From CAZVGZ01 sp964627605 (GTDB taxonomy: Bacteria; Latescibacterota; MWCZ01; CAZVGZ01), in contig CAZVGZ010000022.1 in NCBI GenBank assembly GCA_964627605.1, forward strand, positions 1-57,276: 57,276 bases of DNA. The letters run 5' to 3'. Positions 36,922 to 45,926 of the stretch are shown in pieces. A model generated the notes under the pieces. It was not told the DNA's origin. It did no database searches and saw only the letters and a program-made list of their open reading frames with translations. Positions within the stretch are counted from its first letter, which is position 1, and every line of letters begins with the position of its first letter. The translations under genes were made by a program, and so were the position numbers.

Positions 36922-38718
36922 CTACCCCACTAGTGCAGCGGTTCTCGGTGGCAGCGACAAGCTTGGGCTGCCTTCTCCAGCCACCAGATCAGCGAATCCC
37001 AAATGCTCCTTCGCGTCGGCGGCGAACGGCTCGCCGATGGGTGTAACTGTTACAGTTGTGTCCGTAAAGTTCTGGATCACTACATCGCCGCCGCTAAACG
37101 GGTAGACCGCGACCTTGGCTGGTGTAAGAAATCCGCATCCCAGCGCTTGGGCTATCTGCTGCTGCATTACGTTAATCACCCGCGTGGGATACAGCTGCAT
37201 CGAGAGAACGATGGGGACGTTGAGTGTCTCGTGCATCGGAAAATCGCCGCTGTCCGCACCGCATACGTTCAAGACCACAACAGCGCCGCCGGACTCATGT
37301 TCCTTCCAGGTGACAACCGGAATCCACTCTGTGCGCCAGTGCGCCGTCGCGCCACCATGCGCCAACACCTCTGCGGTGGATGGCCTCAGGTCAAACCGCA
37401 TCGACGCCGGTGTGTCCGATCCGATCTGCTGGTCGCCAACTGTCCACGTCGTCGCTGTCCAGGGTGTTGATTGCGCCCAGCCGTCCTCGCCGTATCCCGC
37501 TAATGTTTTGAACTCCTCATCGGTGTCTTTCAGCTCTAAGAGCGCTGCGGTGACGAACACCGTTCCGCCCTTGGAGACCACTTCGCTAACGTAGGTGGTG
37601 AGATTTGGATCGTCAGCCAGGTGCGATGTAACTAACAGGGCCGATGGATGTTCTTGGGGCCACTCGGCTGTGGGAACCAGCGGAAAGCCGATCATCCCAA
37701 GACCGTCAAAGACGTAGCCGTCGGCTCCAGGGACCGGGTTGTGCGGCCGCACGGTGGTGATGCCAACAGGGGTTTGACTGTCGAGACGGGCACCCAGCGT
37801 CTCCAAACGTGGTTGCGAGGTTTTGAGAGCAGACAGGTAGGGACCGTTGCCTCTAAAAAGCCTTTTGTCGTAGCAGAAGAGGGTCAACTGCCTACTTCCT
37901 CCTAAGACAGACTGGTAGGCCTGTTCTACGTAAATAGCAGAATCGCAGTCGTAGGAGTCAAACCACGATCCTTCGAGGTTTGGTTCGGCTTCACCGTGCC
38001 AGCGGACGTTGAAAGCGCCCTCGTACTGCGGAACGTGGCCGAATTCGGGCGTGTCTGGATCACGGGTCTCCGTACCGATCCATGTCGCGTCAAAAAGCGC
38101 TGGCTGTCTCTCGGTATCGTAGCCGTATTCGTGGAGACGGTCGTACCACTGCGGGAATTTGAGAATCATTTTGATGTTGGGGTTGACCTCCCGGCACGCC
38201 GCGACCAGCTCTTCGTGGGAGACATCTACCAGAAGGTCACACCTGAACTGCGACCACGACCTATCGCCCTTATTTTCTCGGCATCTGGGGCATGTACACT
38301 GCGTGCAGAGCGCGTCGTCGATGATGAAAGTATCGAAAAGTCCAGCGCCAAACTGCATCGTGTCTTTAAGCGTCTGCCTTGTCCAAGGGCGGCTGTAGCA
38401 AAGGTCTGCGCCCCAGCGGCTGTTGCCGCCTAACGCCTGATCGCTGTCCCACTGGGTGGAGCCATCGAGGATGATGTCGCGTCCGCGCACAGGCATTATC
38501 CCTGTTCCTGTCTCAATGTCTGCTGCTTCACAAGCGTCCCTAAGAGCGATCAGACACTCTCGCTTAGCCTGCATCGCGCCTCGCCACACCTCCAAAAACA
38601 CCATGCCTGCGCCGATGTCTTTTAGATCGGATACCACCTGGGCGATATCTTCGGCTGTCTTTCCGTACCGGTCCACATTCTGGGCGGTCATGAAAACTGA
38701 GTAGTTGACACTGGGCAT
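36922..38718 (-). CDS. TIM-barrel, glycosidase-like protein with a CxxCxxC motif
   Basis: 598 residues. The N-terminal half has alternating beta/alpha segments of a TIM barrel (IGAGMVFLEVWRG, TGTGIMPVRGRD, DTFIIDDALCTQ, IKMILKFPQWYDR), like a GH42/GH29-type or DUF4838-like hydrolase, with CTQCTCPRCRE at about residue 148. Residues 340-500 form a Rossmann-like segment resembling the glutamine-amidotransferase-like trimerisation domain of beta-galactosidases, and the C-terminal 80 residues are a small beta domain. No signal peptide. I cannot name the activity; a sugar-processing role is inferred. Confidence 0.6.
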   Translation of the reverse strand: MPSVNYSVFMTAQNVDRYGKTAEDIAQVVSDLKDIGAGMVFLEVWRGAMQAKRECLIALRDACEAADIETGTGIMPVRGRDIILDGSTQWDSDQALGGNSRWGADLCYSRPWTRQTLKDTMQFGAGLFDTFIIDDALCTQCTCPRCRENKGDRSWSQFRCDLLVDVSHEELVAACREVNPNIKMILKFPQWYDRLHEYGYDTERQPALFDATWIGTETRDPDTPEFGHVPQYEGAFNVRWHGEAEPNLEGSWFDSYDCDSAIYVEQAYQSVLGGSRQLTLFCYDKRLFRGNGPYLSALKTSQPRLETLGARLDSQTPVGITTVRPHNPVPGADGYVFDGLGMIGFPLVPTAEWPQEHPSALLVTSHLADDPNLTTYVSEVVSKGGTVFVTAALLELKDTDEEFKTLAGYGEDGWAQSTPWTATTWTVGDQQIGSDTPASMRFDLRPSTAEVLAHGGATAHWRTEWIPVVTWKEHESGGAVVVLNVCGADSGDFPMHETLNVPIVLSMQLYPTRVINVMQQQIAQALGCGFLTPAKVAVYPFSGGDVVIQNFTDTTVTVTPIGEPFAADAKEHLGFADLVAGEGSPSLSLPPRTAALVG

Positions 38719-38772
38719 TTTTCTTCCTTGTCAGTTCATTGAGCGGTCTGGTGTATAAGGACTTCACCTTAG

Positions 38773-39498
38773 CTAGGCTGTTTCGGCGTTGTCTTTCTCA
38801 TTCTGTGGCGCTCGCCCACTGATTAGTCCCCAAACAACTATCCCGACTAGCACAGGCCAAAACAGCCATGGGGGCATCGATATGGGCCAGTCGAACGGCG
38901 CGTCGGCGAGAGTCTTCACCGCGAGCTTGACGCCGATCCAAGCTGGTAGGATGTGCCCTGTATATGCCAGACGGGGGTGCTTATCGATTACGCGCAGAAA
39001 GACGCCTGCGGCGTACCGCATCGCCACAACGCCCATCATACCGCCTGTGTAGATCAGCCACAACTCGTCGGAAAGCGATATTGCAGCGACGATCTGATCC
39101 ACGGAAAAAGCGATGTCGGTGAGTTCGACCAAGACAACTGTGGGCCAAAAACGAGCGACCCCTTTTCCTTCTCTATCGTCAGCGGTCGGGCCTTTGGTGT
39201 GGTCCTCTTTGTGCCCGCCAGACAAGAAGTAGTGGGCGGTGATGTACATCAGATAGAGCGCCCCGCCAGCTTTGAAGTACCAGATGCTGATGAGCCACTT
39301 TGCTGCCAGGACCGAAATCCCGCGAAACACAAACGCTCCGACAATCCCGTAGAGAAGCGCTTTTTTCTGCTGATCCTTGTTGGGTAGGCGTGATACCAGA
39401 ACAGCTAGGACCAGGGCGTTGTCTGCGGCTAACACCCCCTCCATAAATACGAGGGTGCCCAGTATGGCGGCGTACTCTACGAACTGCGTGGTCATCAT
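38773..39498 (-). CDS. TerC/Alx family integral membrane protein
   Basis: A 241-residue TerC-type transporter-like protein, implicated in manganese export or tellurite resistance. The signature FMEGVLAADNALVLAVLV contains the conserved charged residues of helix 1, and VELTDIAFSVDQIVAAISL repeats the pattern later. Seven hydrophobic helices fit the family. A yybP-ykoY riboswitch, sometimes found before such genes, was not seen: the upstream DNA is occupied by the remnant described next. The gene is intact. Confidence 0.88.
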   Translation of the reverse strand: MMTTQFVEYAAILGTLVFMEGVLAADNALVLAVLVSRLPNKDQQKKALLYGIVGAFVFRGISVLAAKWLISIWYFKAGGALYLMYITAHYFLSGGHKEDHTKGPTADDREGKGVARFWPTVVLVELTDIAFSVDQIVAAISLSDELWLIYTGGMMGVVAMRYAAGVFLRVIDKHPRLAYTGHILPAWIGVKLAVKTLADAPFDWPISMPPWLFWPVLVGIVVWGLISGRAPQNEKDNAETA

Positions 39499-40351
39499 CT
39501 ACTGCTGTTCCTCTGAGCCGCTGGTACCAGATGCGAACTCAAGATGGTTTTTGGAATCGACAATCTGGAACTGAAGATTCAGTCCACCGTGGTGGTTTAT
39601 GACCGCTACGACAACCGTGTCCCAACCTGGAAGCAGGTTGAGTGTCTGATATTCAAAATTGCGGCTTGTACGGATCAGTCGGTCGCCGCCTGTCCACTCG
39701 CCATTGAGCATTATTCGCGCGTAATCGTCCACCCTCAGGCTGATGGCCACCCGCCCACCAGACAAGCTGCGGATTCGGCATGACGCGAAAACCATGGCAT
39801 CGTCCGCTGGCTCGAACTGCAACCATCCGTCATGGCGCGAGGCTTTCGATCGCCAACTTCGCTGATTGTCGCCATCACCGAATGACGCGCCTTCCCCAAA
39901 CCTTCTTCTGGGCCGAGAGTGACATAAGCACCTGGGATGGCAGCGCGAAGAATGGGATACCAAGTCTTTCGGTATGCTCCCAAAACTCATCCCACTGTGC
40001 TGCGATCTAGGTTGTATCGGGTGTATAGCCCTGGATCAACTCGCCCACCATTATAACAAAATCAGGGTTGAGCAGGTTGACCTCATCTACAGATCTGTCG
40101 AAGATCGGCCAGTTATCCTCTCCACCGCCGGTCTTGTCACCGAGGATCATGAAGCTGAATTTGTCGGGGTCGTCTGTCCAGGGCCTCTCCATCACCGGTG
40201 TCCGTTCTTGGAGTACCGGCGGTCTCACAGCAGGTTTCGGTGTGCATCCGCTCAATAAGGCGGTGATCCACACCCCAGATATTGAGGCCAAAAAACCCGG
40301 TGTCCCGCGGACAAAAACCTGAAGCTGTTGGCGACCTATGCGTTGACGCAT
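39499..40351 (-). pseudogene. Lipoprotein metallophosphoesterase, nonsense codon plus internal deletion
   Basis: From the ATG at 40351, a signal with lipobox-like ALLSGC (Cys36) leads into the N-terminus of a metallophosphoesterase: FSFMILGDKTGGGEDN (GDxT/G metal motif), then NPDFVIMVGELIQGYT. An in-frame TAG at 40009-40007 follows. The same frame continues with the family sequence IAAQWDEFWEHTERLGIPFF, then breaks at about 39950. The remaining minus-strand frame (39499-39890; FEPADDAMVFASCRI, DDYARIMLNGEW, LNLLPGWDTVVVAVINHHGG) is a carbohydrate-binding-like C-terminal domain, probably of the same gene. Most of the catalytic domain (the GNHD region) is gone. Confidence 0.65.
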
Positions 40352-40523
40352 ATCAAGCCCCATGTTGACGTGGACGAACCGTGACGGATATGCTTCTGGG
40401 AAGTGGATAACAGGAGCATTGAGCCTGGGCGGGATTTGCAGGTTCGGCTTTTGGGAGACTTTGGCACCCATCAAACATACGGAGCGGCCAAAGCCTAACA
40501 GAAGGGACAGACGCCGATTATGT

Positions 40524-40545
40524 TTATCCACAGAGATCATCCACA
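40524..40545 (+). promoter_or_regulatory. Pair of DnaA-box-like 9-mers
   Basis: TTATCCACA (40524-40532) is the exact DnaA-box consensus and TCATCCACA (40537-40545) is one mismatch away, both on the same strand and 13 bp apart, in the 280-nt gap before the alcohol dehydrogenase. TCATCCACA also occurs elsewhere in the window, for example near 18075, so only the perfect box is noteworthy. Confidence 0.35.
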
Positions 40546-40631
40546 ATGACATCCGTGGGTAATTCAAAGGTGGACCCAGCCGACAAAAACGGGAATCTGA
40601 GTGTGTTGAAGGTCCAAAAGGAGTTGCGAAA

Positions 40632-41648
40632 ATGAAAAAGGTAGTGATCACAGGTGAACGCAATGCTGAACTGGTGGACTGTGCTGAACCGGTAGCTAAG
40701 GGCAACTGGGTGGTCGTGAAGGTCCACGTCGCACCGATGTGTACTGAGTACACAATATTCTTGGACGGTGATGTGAGCAGTTGGGTGGGGCATGAAGCTG
40801 TAGGGGAAGTCGTGGAGGTTGCACAGCCTGGGCGCGTTGCCGTCGGTGACAGAGTGGTTGCCATGCCGCTTACAGGTTGCGGGGTGTGCGCGCTTTGCGT
40901 CAGCGGCGACTACATCCACTGCCAAAATGCCCCTGGGGTGGAGGAGTCCACAGGATCGGCGGAGGGTGTGGCGACTATGGCGCACTACCTGGTGAAGCCT
41001 GACTGGCTGCTGTTACGGGTGCCTGATCACATAAGCGATGAGAGAGCTGGGATATATTGCTGCGGCTTGGGACCGACCATGAGCGCTTTGGAGCTGATGA
41101 ATATCACTGCGTACGAAACGGTTCTTATCACCGGCCTAGGACCAGTTGGGTTGGGTGGGGTCGTCAACGCCAAGTTTCGTGGGTCGCGGGTAATTGGGGT
41201 AGAATCAGCGCCTTGGCGCGTGGAGCTCGCATTGAAGATGGGGGCTGAGGCGGTCATCGACCCGTCTGACAGCGACGCCCTTGAGCAGATTGTAGCGCTG
41301 ACCGATGGAGTAGGAGTGGATTGTGCCATCGACTGTTCTGGAACGGTTGCCGCAGAGCGGATGTGCATTGACGCCGTCAGAATAAAGGGGCGCGTGGCTT
41401 TCGTAGGCGAGTGTGGACAGGAGCTGAGTGTCGTGGCGTCGAGCGATTTCATCCGCAAAGGGCTTACGATATACGGTTCGTGGCACTATAACCTAAACCT
41501 GTTCCCCAAAATCATGCACGTAATCGAAAACTCGCCGCTGACGTCCCTCCTCTCAAGCCACACTTTTCCCATGAGCGGCATACAGCAGGCGTTTGAGCTG
41601 CAAACAACCAGGCAGAGCGCCAAGGTCTTGCTTCGTCCTTGGGAGTAG
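40632..41648 (+). CDS. Zinc-dependent alcohol/polyol dehydrogenase (MDR family)
   Basis: A 338-residue medium-chain dehydrogenase. Catalytic zinc ligands fit MCTEY and GHEAVGEV; the structural-zinc lobe GCGVCALCVSGDYIHC has four cysteines. The NAD-binding motif is ITGLGPVGLGG. The reading frame is intact with AAGGAG 7 nt upstream of the ATG. The relatives are threonine/sorbitol-type dehydrogenases; the substrate is unknown. It is divergent from the broken metallophosphoesterase. Confidence 0.9.
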   Translation: MKKVVITGERNAELVDCAEPVAKGNWVVVKVHVAPMCTEYTIFLDGDVSSWVGHEAVGEVVEVAQPGRVAVGDRVVAMPLTGCGVCALCVSGDYIHCQNAPGVEESTGSAEGVATMAHYLVKPDWLLLRVPDHISDERAGIYCCGLGPTMSALELMNITAYETVLITGLGPVGLGGVVNAKFRGSRVIGVESAPWRVELALKMGAEAVIDPSDSDALEQIVALTDGVGVDCAIDCSGTVAAERMCIDAVRIKGRVAFVGECGQELSVVASSDFIRKGLTIYGSWHYNLNLFPKIMHVIENSPLTSLLSSHTFPMSGIQQAFELQTTRQSAKVLLRPWE

Positions 41649-41740
41649 AGCCTGCGCATGCGTTTGATATCACTGTCTGTATTCGTATCACGCTTTTGAT
41701 CGCCGATCGGCAGAGTCGTTTGATGATGGAGGTACCGCAG

Positions 41741-41953
41741 ATGAAGAAGAACGTCGGATCAACGGATCGAGTGGTGCGTCTGGTTGTGGGCTTGGGCTTG
41801 CTGAGTCTGGTTTGGTTGGGGCCGCAGACGTTCTGGGGACTGCTGGGGATCATCCCTCTGGCGACAGCCGTCACGAGCTACTGCCCCAACTACCAGATAA
41901 TCGGCATCAGCACATGCAAATCCGATGAGGCGGCTGAGCCTGAGGCAGCGTAG
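41741..41953 (+). CDS. DUF2892-type small membrane protein
   Basis: About 70 residues beginning MKKNVGSTDRVVRLVVGLGL, the pattern of the DUF2892/YgaP-tail family. Two hydrophobic segments (VVGLGLLSLVWLG and TFWGLLGIIPLATAVTSYC) precede a cysteine-containing end (ISTCKSDEA). I use the ATG at 41741 because GGAGG lies 8 nt upstream. Function unknown; often associated with rhodanese-like or sulfide-related genes. Confidence 0.8.
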   Translation: MKKNVGSTDRVVRLVVGLGLLSLVWLGPQTFWGLLGIIPLATAVTSYCPNYQIIGISTCKSDEAAEPEAA

Positions 41954-41963
41954 CAGTACTTGA

Positions 41964-41997
41964 CTAACGTCCGCCTGGCGGCAAAAAAGTTAGGCGG
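41964..41997. terminator. Overlapping hairpins between convergent genes
   Basis: CCGCCT (41971) can pair with AGGCGG (41992) and, alternatively, CTAAC (41964) with GTTAG (41989). An A6 run lies between, giving T6 on the minus strand. The position between two convergent gene ends fits a bidirectional terminator, but the stems are short. Confidence 0.35.
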
Positions 41998-42000
41998 GTG

Positions 42001-43092
42001 TTAAGTGCCGTTTGATGCGACGAGGATGCGGACTTCGGAGCGGTCGCCCACTACGAAGACGTTCTGAAGAGGCCGCTGCGATGTGCGCGTGATCCGCACC
42101 TGCTTTCCTATTAGGCTGCACCCTATCCGCTCTGAGATGCCCTCAATCTCCGTCTCGTCCATCACCACGCCATACTCCACCTCGCTGCCTTTGATGGCGC
42201 AACCAGCACCGATGCTCGTGTAGGGGCCGATGTATGAGTCGCTGATTACTGTATCAGGGCCGATGACTACCGGGCCGACTATTCTGCTGCGCTCGATCCG
42301 TGCGCCCTGGCTGAGCGACACTTTGCCTATCACCGCCGACTCACCATCGACCTGACCCTCGATTTGGGCGTGCGGAAGCTCTTCTAATAGCAGGCGGTTG
42401 AGCTCAATCACATCCTCCGGTCGCCCGGTGTCGCGCCACCACCCCTCAAGCTGGTGCGATTCGAATCTCATGCCCTGGTCCATCAACAGCCTTACAGCGT
42501 CAGGAAGCTCCAACTCCCCGCGAGGAGACGGCTCTATCCGTGTTATCGCTTCGAAAATGGAGGGGTTGAAGACGTACACACCTGCGACGGCAAGGTTAGA
42601 ACGCGGCTCTTCGGGTTTCTCTTCCAGGCCTACGACCAGCCCATCTTTTACCTCTGCGATTCCAAAATCGTGGGGCCGATCGGTCTGGTGGAGCATCACC
42701 ATCCCGTCGGGGGTCGTGCGGCGGTACTGCTCGACAAACCTTTCGAGCCCGCCCTGGAACATGTTGTCACCCAAAATCATCACGAACGGGTCTTGCTCGA
42801 CAAAATCTTGGGCGACCTGGACTGCGTGTGCGGTGCCCAAGGGGTTAATCTGGTCGATGTAGGAGATTGAAACACCCCATCTATCCCCGTTACCCACCGC
42901 TTGGGATATCTCGTGGCGGTTCACCCCCACTACGATCCCTATCTCCGTAATGCCCGCAGCTTTTAGCCACTCAATGATGTAGAACACAATCGGCTTATTC
43001 GCGACTGGAATCAGGTGTTTGGCGGAGCTGTAAGTGAGCGGACGAAGGCGGCTGCCTAGCCCGGCGCAGAGGATCAGACCTTTTATCGGCAC
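42001..43092 (-). CDS. Glucose-1-phosphate thymidylyltransferase (long form)
   Basis: A 363-residue nucleotide-sugar pyrophosphorylase. The signature is LILCAGLGSRLRPLTYSSAKHLIPVANKP, followed by ILGDNMFQGGL and EKPEEPRSNLAVAG. Unlike short RmlA (about 290 residues) it carries a C-terminal left-handed beta-helix (GPVVIGPDTVISDSYIGPYT), as in the StrD/long RmlA branch. It supplies dTDP-sugars for surface polysaccharide. The DUF1015 gene upstream ends 21 nt before it, suggesting an operon. Confidence 0.92.
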   Translation of the reverse strand: MPIKGLILCAGLGSRLRPLTYSSAKHLIPVANKPIVFYIIEWLKAAGITEIGIVVGVNRHEISQAVGNGDRWGVSISYIDQINPLGTAHAVQVAQDFVEQDPFVMILGDNMFQGGLERFVEQYRRTTPDGMVMLHQTDRPHDFGIAEVKDGLVVGLEEKPEEPRSNLAVAGVYVFNPSIFEAITRIEPSPRGELELPDAVRLLMDQGMRFESHQLEGWWRDTGRPEDVIELNRLLLEELPHAQIEGQVDGESAVIGKVSLSQGARIERSRIVGPVVIGPDTVISDSYIGPYTSIGAGCAIKGSEVEYGVVMDETEIEGISERIGCSLIGKQVRITRTSQRPLQNVFVVGDRSEVRILVASNGT

Positions 43093-43113
43093 GTCAGAAA
43101 TACCTTTCAGATA

Positions 43114-44409
43114 CTACATTTGGCTTGGTGACAGATCACGCATCACCAAGCCAGTTAGAAGTTTGGGGGAAAAATAGGTCGATTTGTGTGGCATCGACTC
43201 GTTTTCAAGAGCGATCTGCACTACCTGCTGAGGCGGTGTCGGATTCATGGCGCACAGCATATCGGCTCGGAAATTGTCCACCGATTCTTTGGCAGTTTTG
43301 ATATCGGTCGTGTATTCGATCGACATATCTTCCTGGATGTCTACCGGATCGATTCCCAGCATGTCTCCTAGAACAACGTAGTGGAGCAGAGTCACATCAA
43401 GATGGCGCCACTGAGATGACAATGTTCCGCCCACCAGCGCATCGCTGGCTTTCTGGTCCACCAGGGTTAGTATCCTCCAACCCCCATCGCGGTCGTACAG
43501 AGCCAACGCCGAACGGTCCATGCCTGCCTCCTCTAGGCGGCAAATGACTAGGGAGGTGGGCAGGTCGAATCCGATCTGGTCCACACTGAAACATTCAGGT
43601 AGCCGGTCGTTCAGCTGTGAAAGCTCCACTGGTCCTGACACCAAACGGTGATAGGGTTGCGCCACCACACCGCTGTCCAAAATGTTCACGCAGCAGAACA
43701 TTACAGAGTCGTGTGGTTGCCGACCCTCTCCTACGCTGTCGAGTCGGCACTGATCCCTGTACTCCAATGCGGTTTCGTACCGGTGGTGTCCATCTGCAAT
43801 GACGAGAACTCTCTGTTCCAGTACGCTCCTTGCGGTCTGTGCGAACACCGGGTCGTCCACTACCCACAGCCTTCGGCGGACGCCGTCGGTTAGGACGTCC
43901 ACATCTGGGGTATGTGACGTGTGGTTCTCTGCTGCGGTTTCAATGAGCCGGTCGCCATCGCTGTAAAGCCCTAGCAACGGACTCAGATTGGCCTGGCAGG
44001 ATCGGGTCAGCTTCAGCCGATCCGCTTTTGGCCCTGCAAACGTCCGCTCGTGGCGCTTTACACTACCAGAGGACGGGTCTTCCAGGTCTATCTCACCGAT
44101 CACGCCGATGCGTGTCAGCTCTTCACCAGAAGGGGTTTTGAAGGTCTCTTGGAGTAGATAGAGCGACGGCGATGCATCCATCTCAACAACGCCGCTATCA
44201 AGCCACTGTCGCCAACGAACGCCTGCCTTGTCGTAGCGACCATCGTCAACTCCGTCAGGAAGGATCACTTCGACGATGTTGTCGGCGTGTCTGGCCGCTA
44301 AATCCGAGCGCTGCTGCGGACTGATCACGTCGTAGGGGGGGGCCACCAAATCAACCATTTCCGCCACGGCAGAATATCGCAGACCCCTGAACGGGTTTAG
44401 TGTGGCCAC
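43114..44409 (-). CDS. DUF1015 family protein
   Basis: A 431-residue protein of the DUF1015 family. The opening FRGLRYSAVAEMVDLVAPPYDVIS is the family hallmark, and IADGHHRYETALEYRDQ is the second conserved motif. The family is often found near serine or phosphoserine metabolism genes; the biochemical role is not settled. An 8-base G/C run at 44335 is in frame. Intact. Confidence 0.92.
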   Translation of the reverse strand: MATLNPFRGLRYSAVAEMVDLVAPPYDVISPQQRSDLAARHADNIVEVILPDGVDDGRYDKAGVRWRQWLDSGVVEMDASPSLYLLQETFKTPSGEELTRIGVIGEIDLEDPSSGSVKRHERTFAGPKADRLKLTRSCQANLSPLLGLYSDGDRLIETAAENHTSHTPDVDVLTDGVRRRLWVVDDPVFAQTARSVLEQRVLVIADGHHRYETALEYRDQCRLDSVGEGRQPHDSVMFCCVNILDSGVVAQPYHRLVSGPVELSQLNDRLPECFSVDQIGFDLPTSLVICRLEEAGMDRSALALYDRDGGWRILTLVDQKASDALVGGTLSSQWRHLDVTLLHYVVLGDMLGIDPVDIQEDMSIEYTTDIKTAKESVDNFRADMLCAMNPTPPQQVVQIALENESMPHKSTYFSPKLLTGLVMRDLSPSQM

Positions 44410-44488
44410 AGATACCCTTTGTCTTTAAGAAGAGATATCCCCGTTTTCTTTCCGGCGGGGAGTTAGATTAAACGATGCGCGGCAGAAA

Positions 44489-45658
44489 CTATTTCGCCAG
44501 TTCGCCTGCGTCCTTTGCCCTGTCGATCTCGGTAAACAGCGATTCGACGAGTTTGCTCTCGTCTACCGTGCGAAGCAGCTCGCCCTGTCGATATATCAGA
44601 CCCTTGCCTTTGCCGCCAGATATGCCGAAATCGGCCTCCATCGACTCCCCGGGGCCGTTGACCACGCAGCCCATCACCGCCACTGTGATCTTCTCGTCAT
44701 ACCCGTCATCAAGCCGTCGCTCAACTTCGGTGGCGATGTTGACTAGGTCTATCTCAACGCGCCCGCAGGATGGACAAGAGACCGTCATGGGACCTTTGCT
44801 GCGCAGTCCAAGGTTTTTGAGAATTTCAAATCCGGTGCGAACCTCGTGGCGGGAGTCGGCGGTGAGCGACACACGGATAGTGTCACCCAACCCCATAGCT
44901 AGAAGTGCGCCTATGCCCACAGCAGATCTGAGCGACCCTTTTTCCAAGCCGCCAGCCTCTGTGATACCCAGATGGAGCGGGTAGTCAACCTTTTCGGCGA
45001 CCATGCGGTACGCCGCTATCGCCATGGGGGCGGATGAGGCTTTGAGCGATATCACAATATCGGTGAAATCGTGTTCTTCTAGGATCTGAACGTGACCTAG
45101 AGCGCTCTCGACCATCGCCTCTGGTGTCGGATAGCCGTATTTCTCAATAAGCCGCTTTTCCAGCGAACCGGCGTTGACCCCGATGCGGATCGGAACTTGT
45201 CGCTCTTTGCAGGCTGACACGACCTTAGCAATGCGGTCTTCGCCACCGATGTTGCCAGGGTTTAGACGCACCTTATCAACACCCTGTTCGATCGCAGTTA
45301 GGGCGTGCCCGTCGCCAAAATGGATGTCTGCGACGAGCGGAATCGTGATCTGGTTTTTTATTTCGCCCAGCGCCTGCGCGTCAGCCTTGTGAGGCACGGC
45401 GACTCTTATAATCTCGCATCCCGCCTCCACCAGCTCGTGAATCTGCACCACAGTGGCGTCGATGTCGGAGGTTGTGGTGGTGGTCATAGACTGCACTGAG
45501 ATAGGCGCATCGCCGCCGAGCGGCACAGAGCCGATGTTCACACGGCGGGTGTTCTCACGGGTAGTCCAGGGCGTGACTGAGGGCGCAGCGGGGTAGTGGA
45601 GGGTACTGGCTACAGAATCGACATCGGGAACGTTGTCAACGGCAGGAAATTCCTGCAT
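44489..45658 (-). CDS. ispG: 4-Hydroxy-3-methylbut-2-enyl-diphosphate synthase (IspG/GcpE)
   Basis: The 4Fe-4S enzyme of the penultimate MEP step. The TIM barrel starts with VNIGSVPLGGDAPISVQSMT, and the cluster cysteines lie in SCPSCGR and MGCVVNGPGES. About 389 residues. I place the start at the ATG at 45658 because GAGGTGG is directly upstream; a start at 45673 adds five residues. The ispD/ispF genes of the same pathway lie at 2.3-3.5 kb, separate from it. Intact. Confidence 0.96.
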   Translation of the reverse strand: MQEFPAVDNVPDVDSVASTLHYPAAPSVTPWTTRENTRRVNIGSVPLGGDAPISVQSMTTTTTSDIDATVVQIHELVEAGCEIIRVAVPHKADAQALGEIKNQITIPLVADIHFGDGHALTAIEQGVDKVRLNPGNIGGEDRIAKVVSACKERQVPIRIGVNAGSLEKRLIEKYGYPTPEAMVESALGHVQILEEHDFTDIVISLKASSAPMAIAAYRMVAEKVDYPLHLGITEAGGLEKGSLRSAVGIGALLAMGLGDTIRVSLTADSRHEVRTGFEILKNLGLRSKGPMTVSCPSCGRVEIDLVNIATEVERRLDDGYDEKITVAVMGCVVNGPGESMEADFGISGGKGKGLIYRQGELLRTVDESKLVESLFTEIDRAKDAGELAK

Positions 45659-45691
45659 AGTTTCCCACCTCATCTATATAGTTGGAGGGCC

Positions 45692-45923
45692 TTAGACAGC
45701 CACCGAAGTCACGAGATCGTAAAGCGCTAGGTCAAGCGGGTTTTTCTTTGTCCATGCATATTCCAGGGGCGATGTTTGCACCCTGTTGGCGATCAACCCG
45801 ACCATGACGTCAGATTTGCCCTTGAGAAGCTCATCCACAGCAGCAGCGCCCAATCTCGCCGCGAATAGCGGCATTCATACCAGGGGCGTCACCGCCTGAG
45901 GTGAGGACTCCAAGACGCTTCAC
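45692..45923 (-). pseudogene. pfkA: Remnant of 6-phosphofructokinase
   Basis: From the GTG at 45923 the frame reads KRLGVLTSGGDAPGMNAAIR, the N-terminus of PfkA with the ATP-binding GGDAPGMN. At about 45868 it joins, out of frame, to the C-terminal end: FAARLGAAAVDELLKGKSDV, then MVGLIANRVQTSPLE and KNPLDLALYDL. Around 240 residues of the roughly 320-residue enzyme are missing, including the catalytic Asp and the fructose-6-phosphate site. The total (232 nt) is not a multiple of three. The join lies in GCTATTCGCG, which fits the expected sequence on both sides. It starts 3 nt after the ssb stop. Confidence 0.8.
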
Positions 45924-45926
45924 CGG

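Noticed and set aside
44440..44465. Hairpin CCCCG/CGGGG between ispG and DUF1015 as a terminator
   Set aside because: Five-base stem with a long loop and no T-tract; may be chance.
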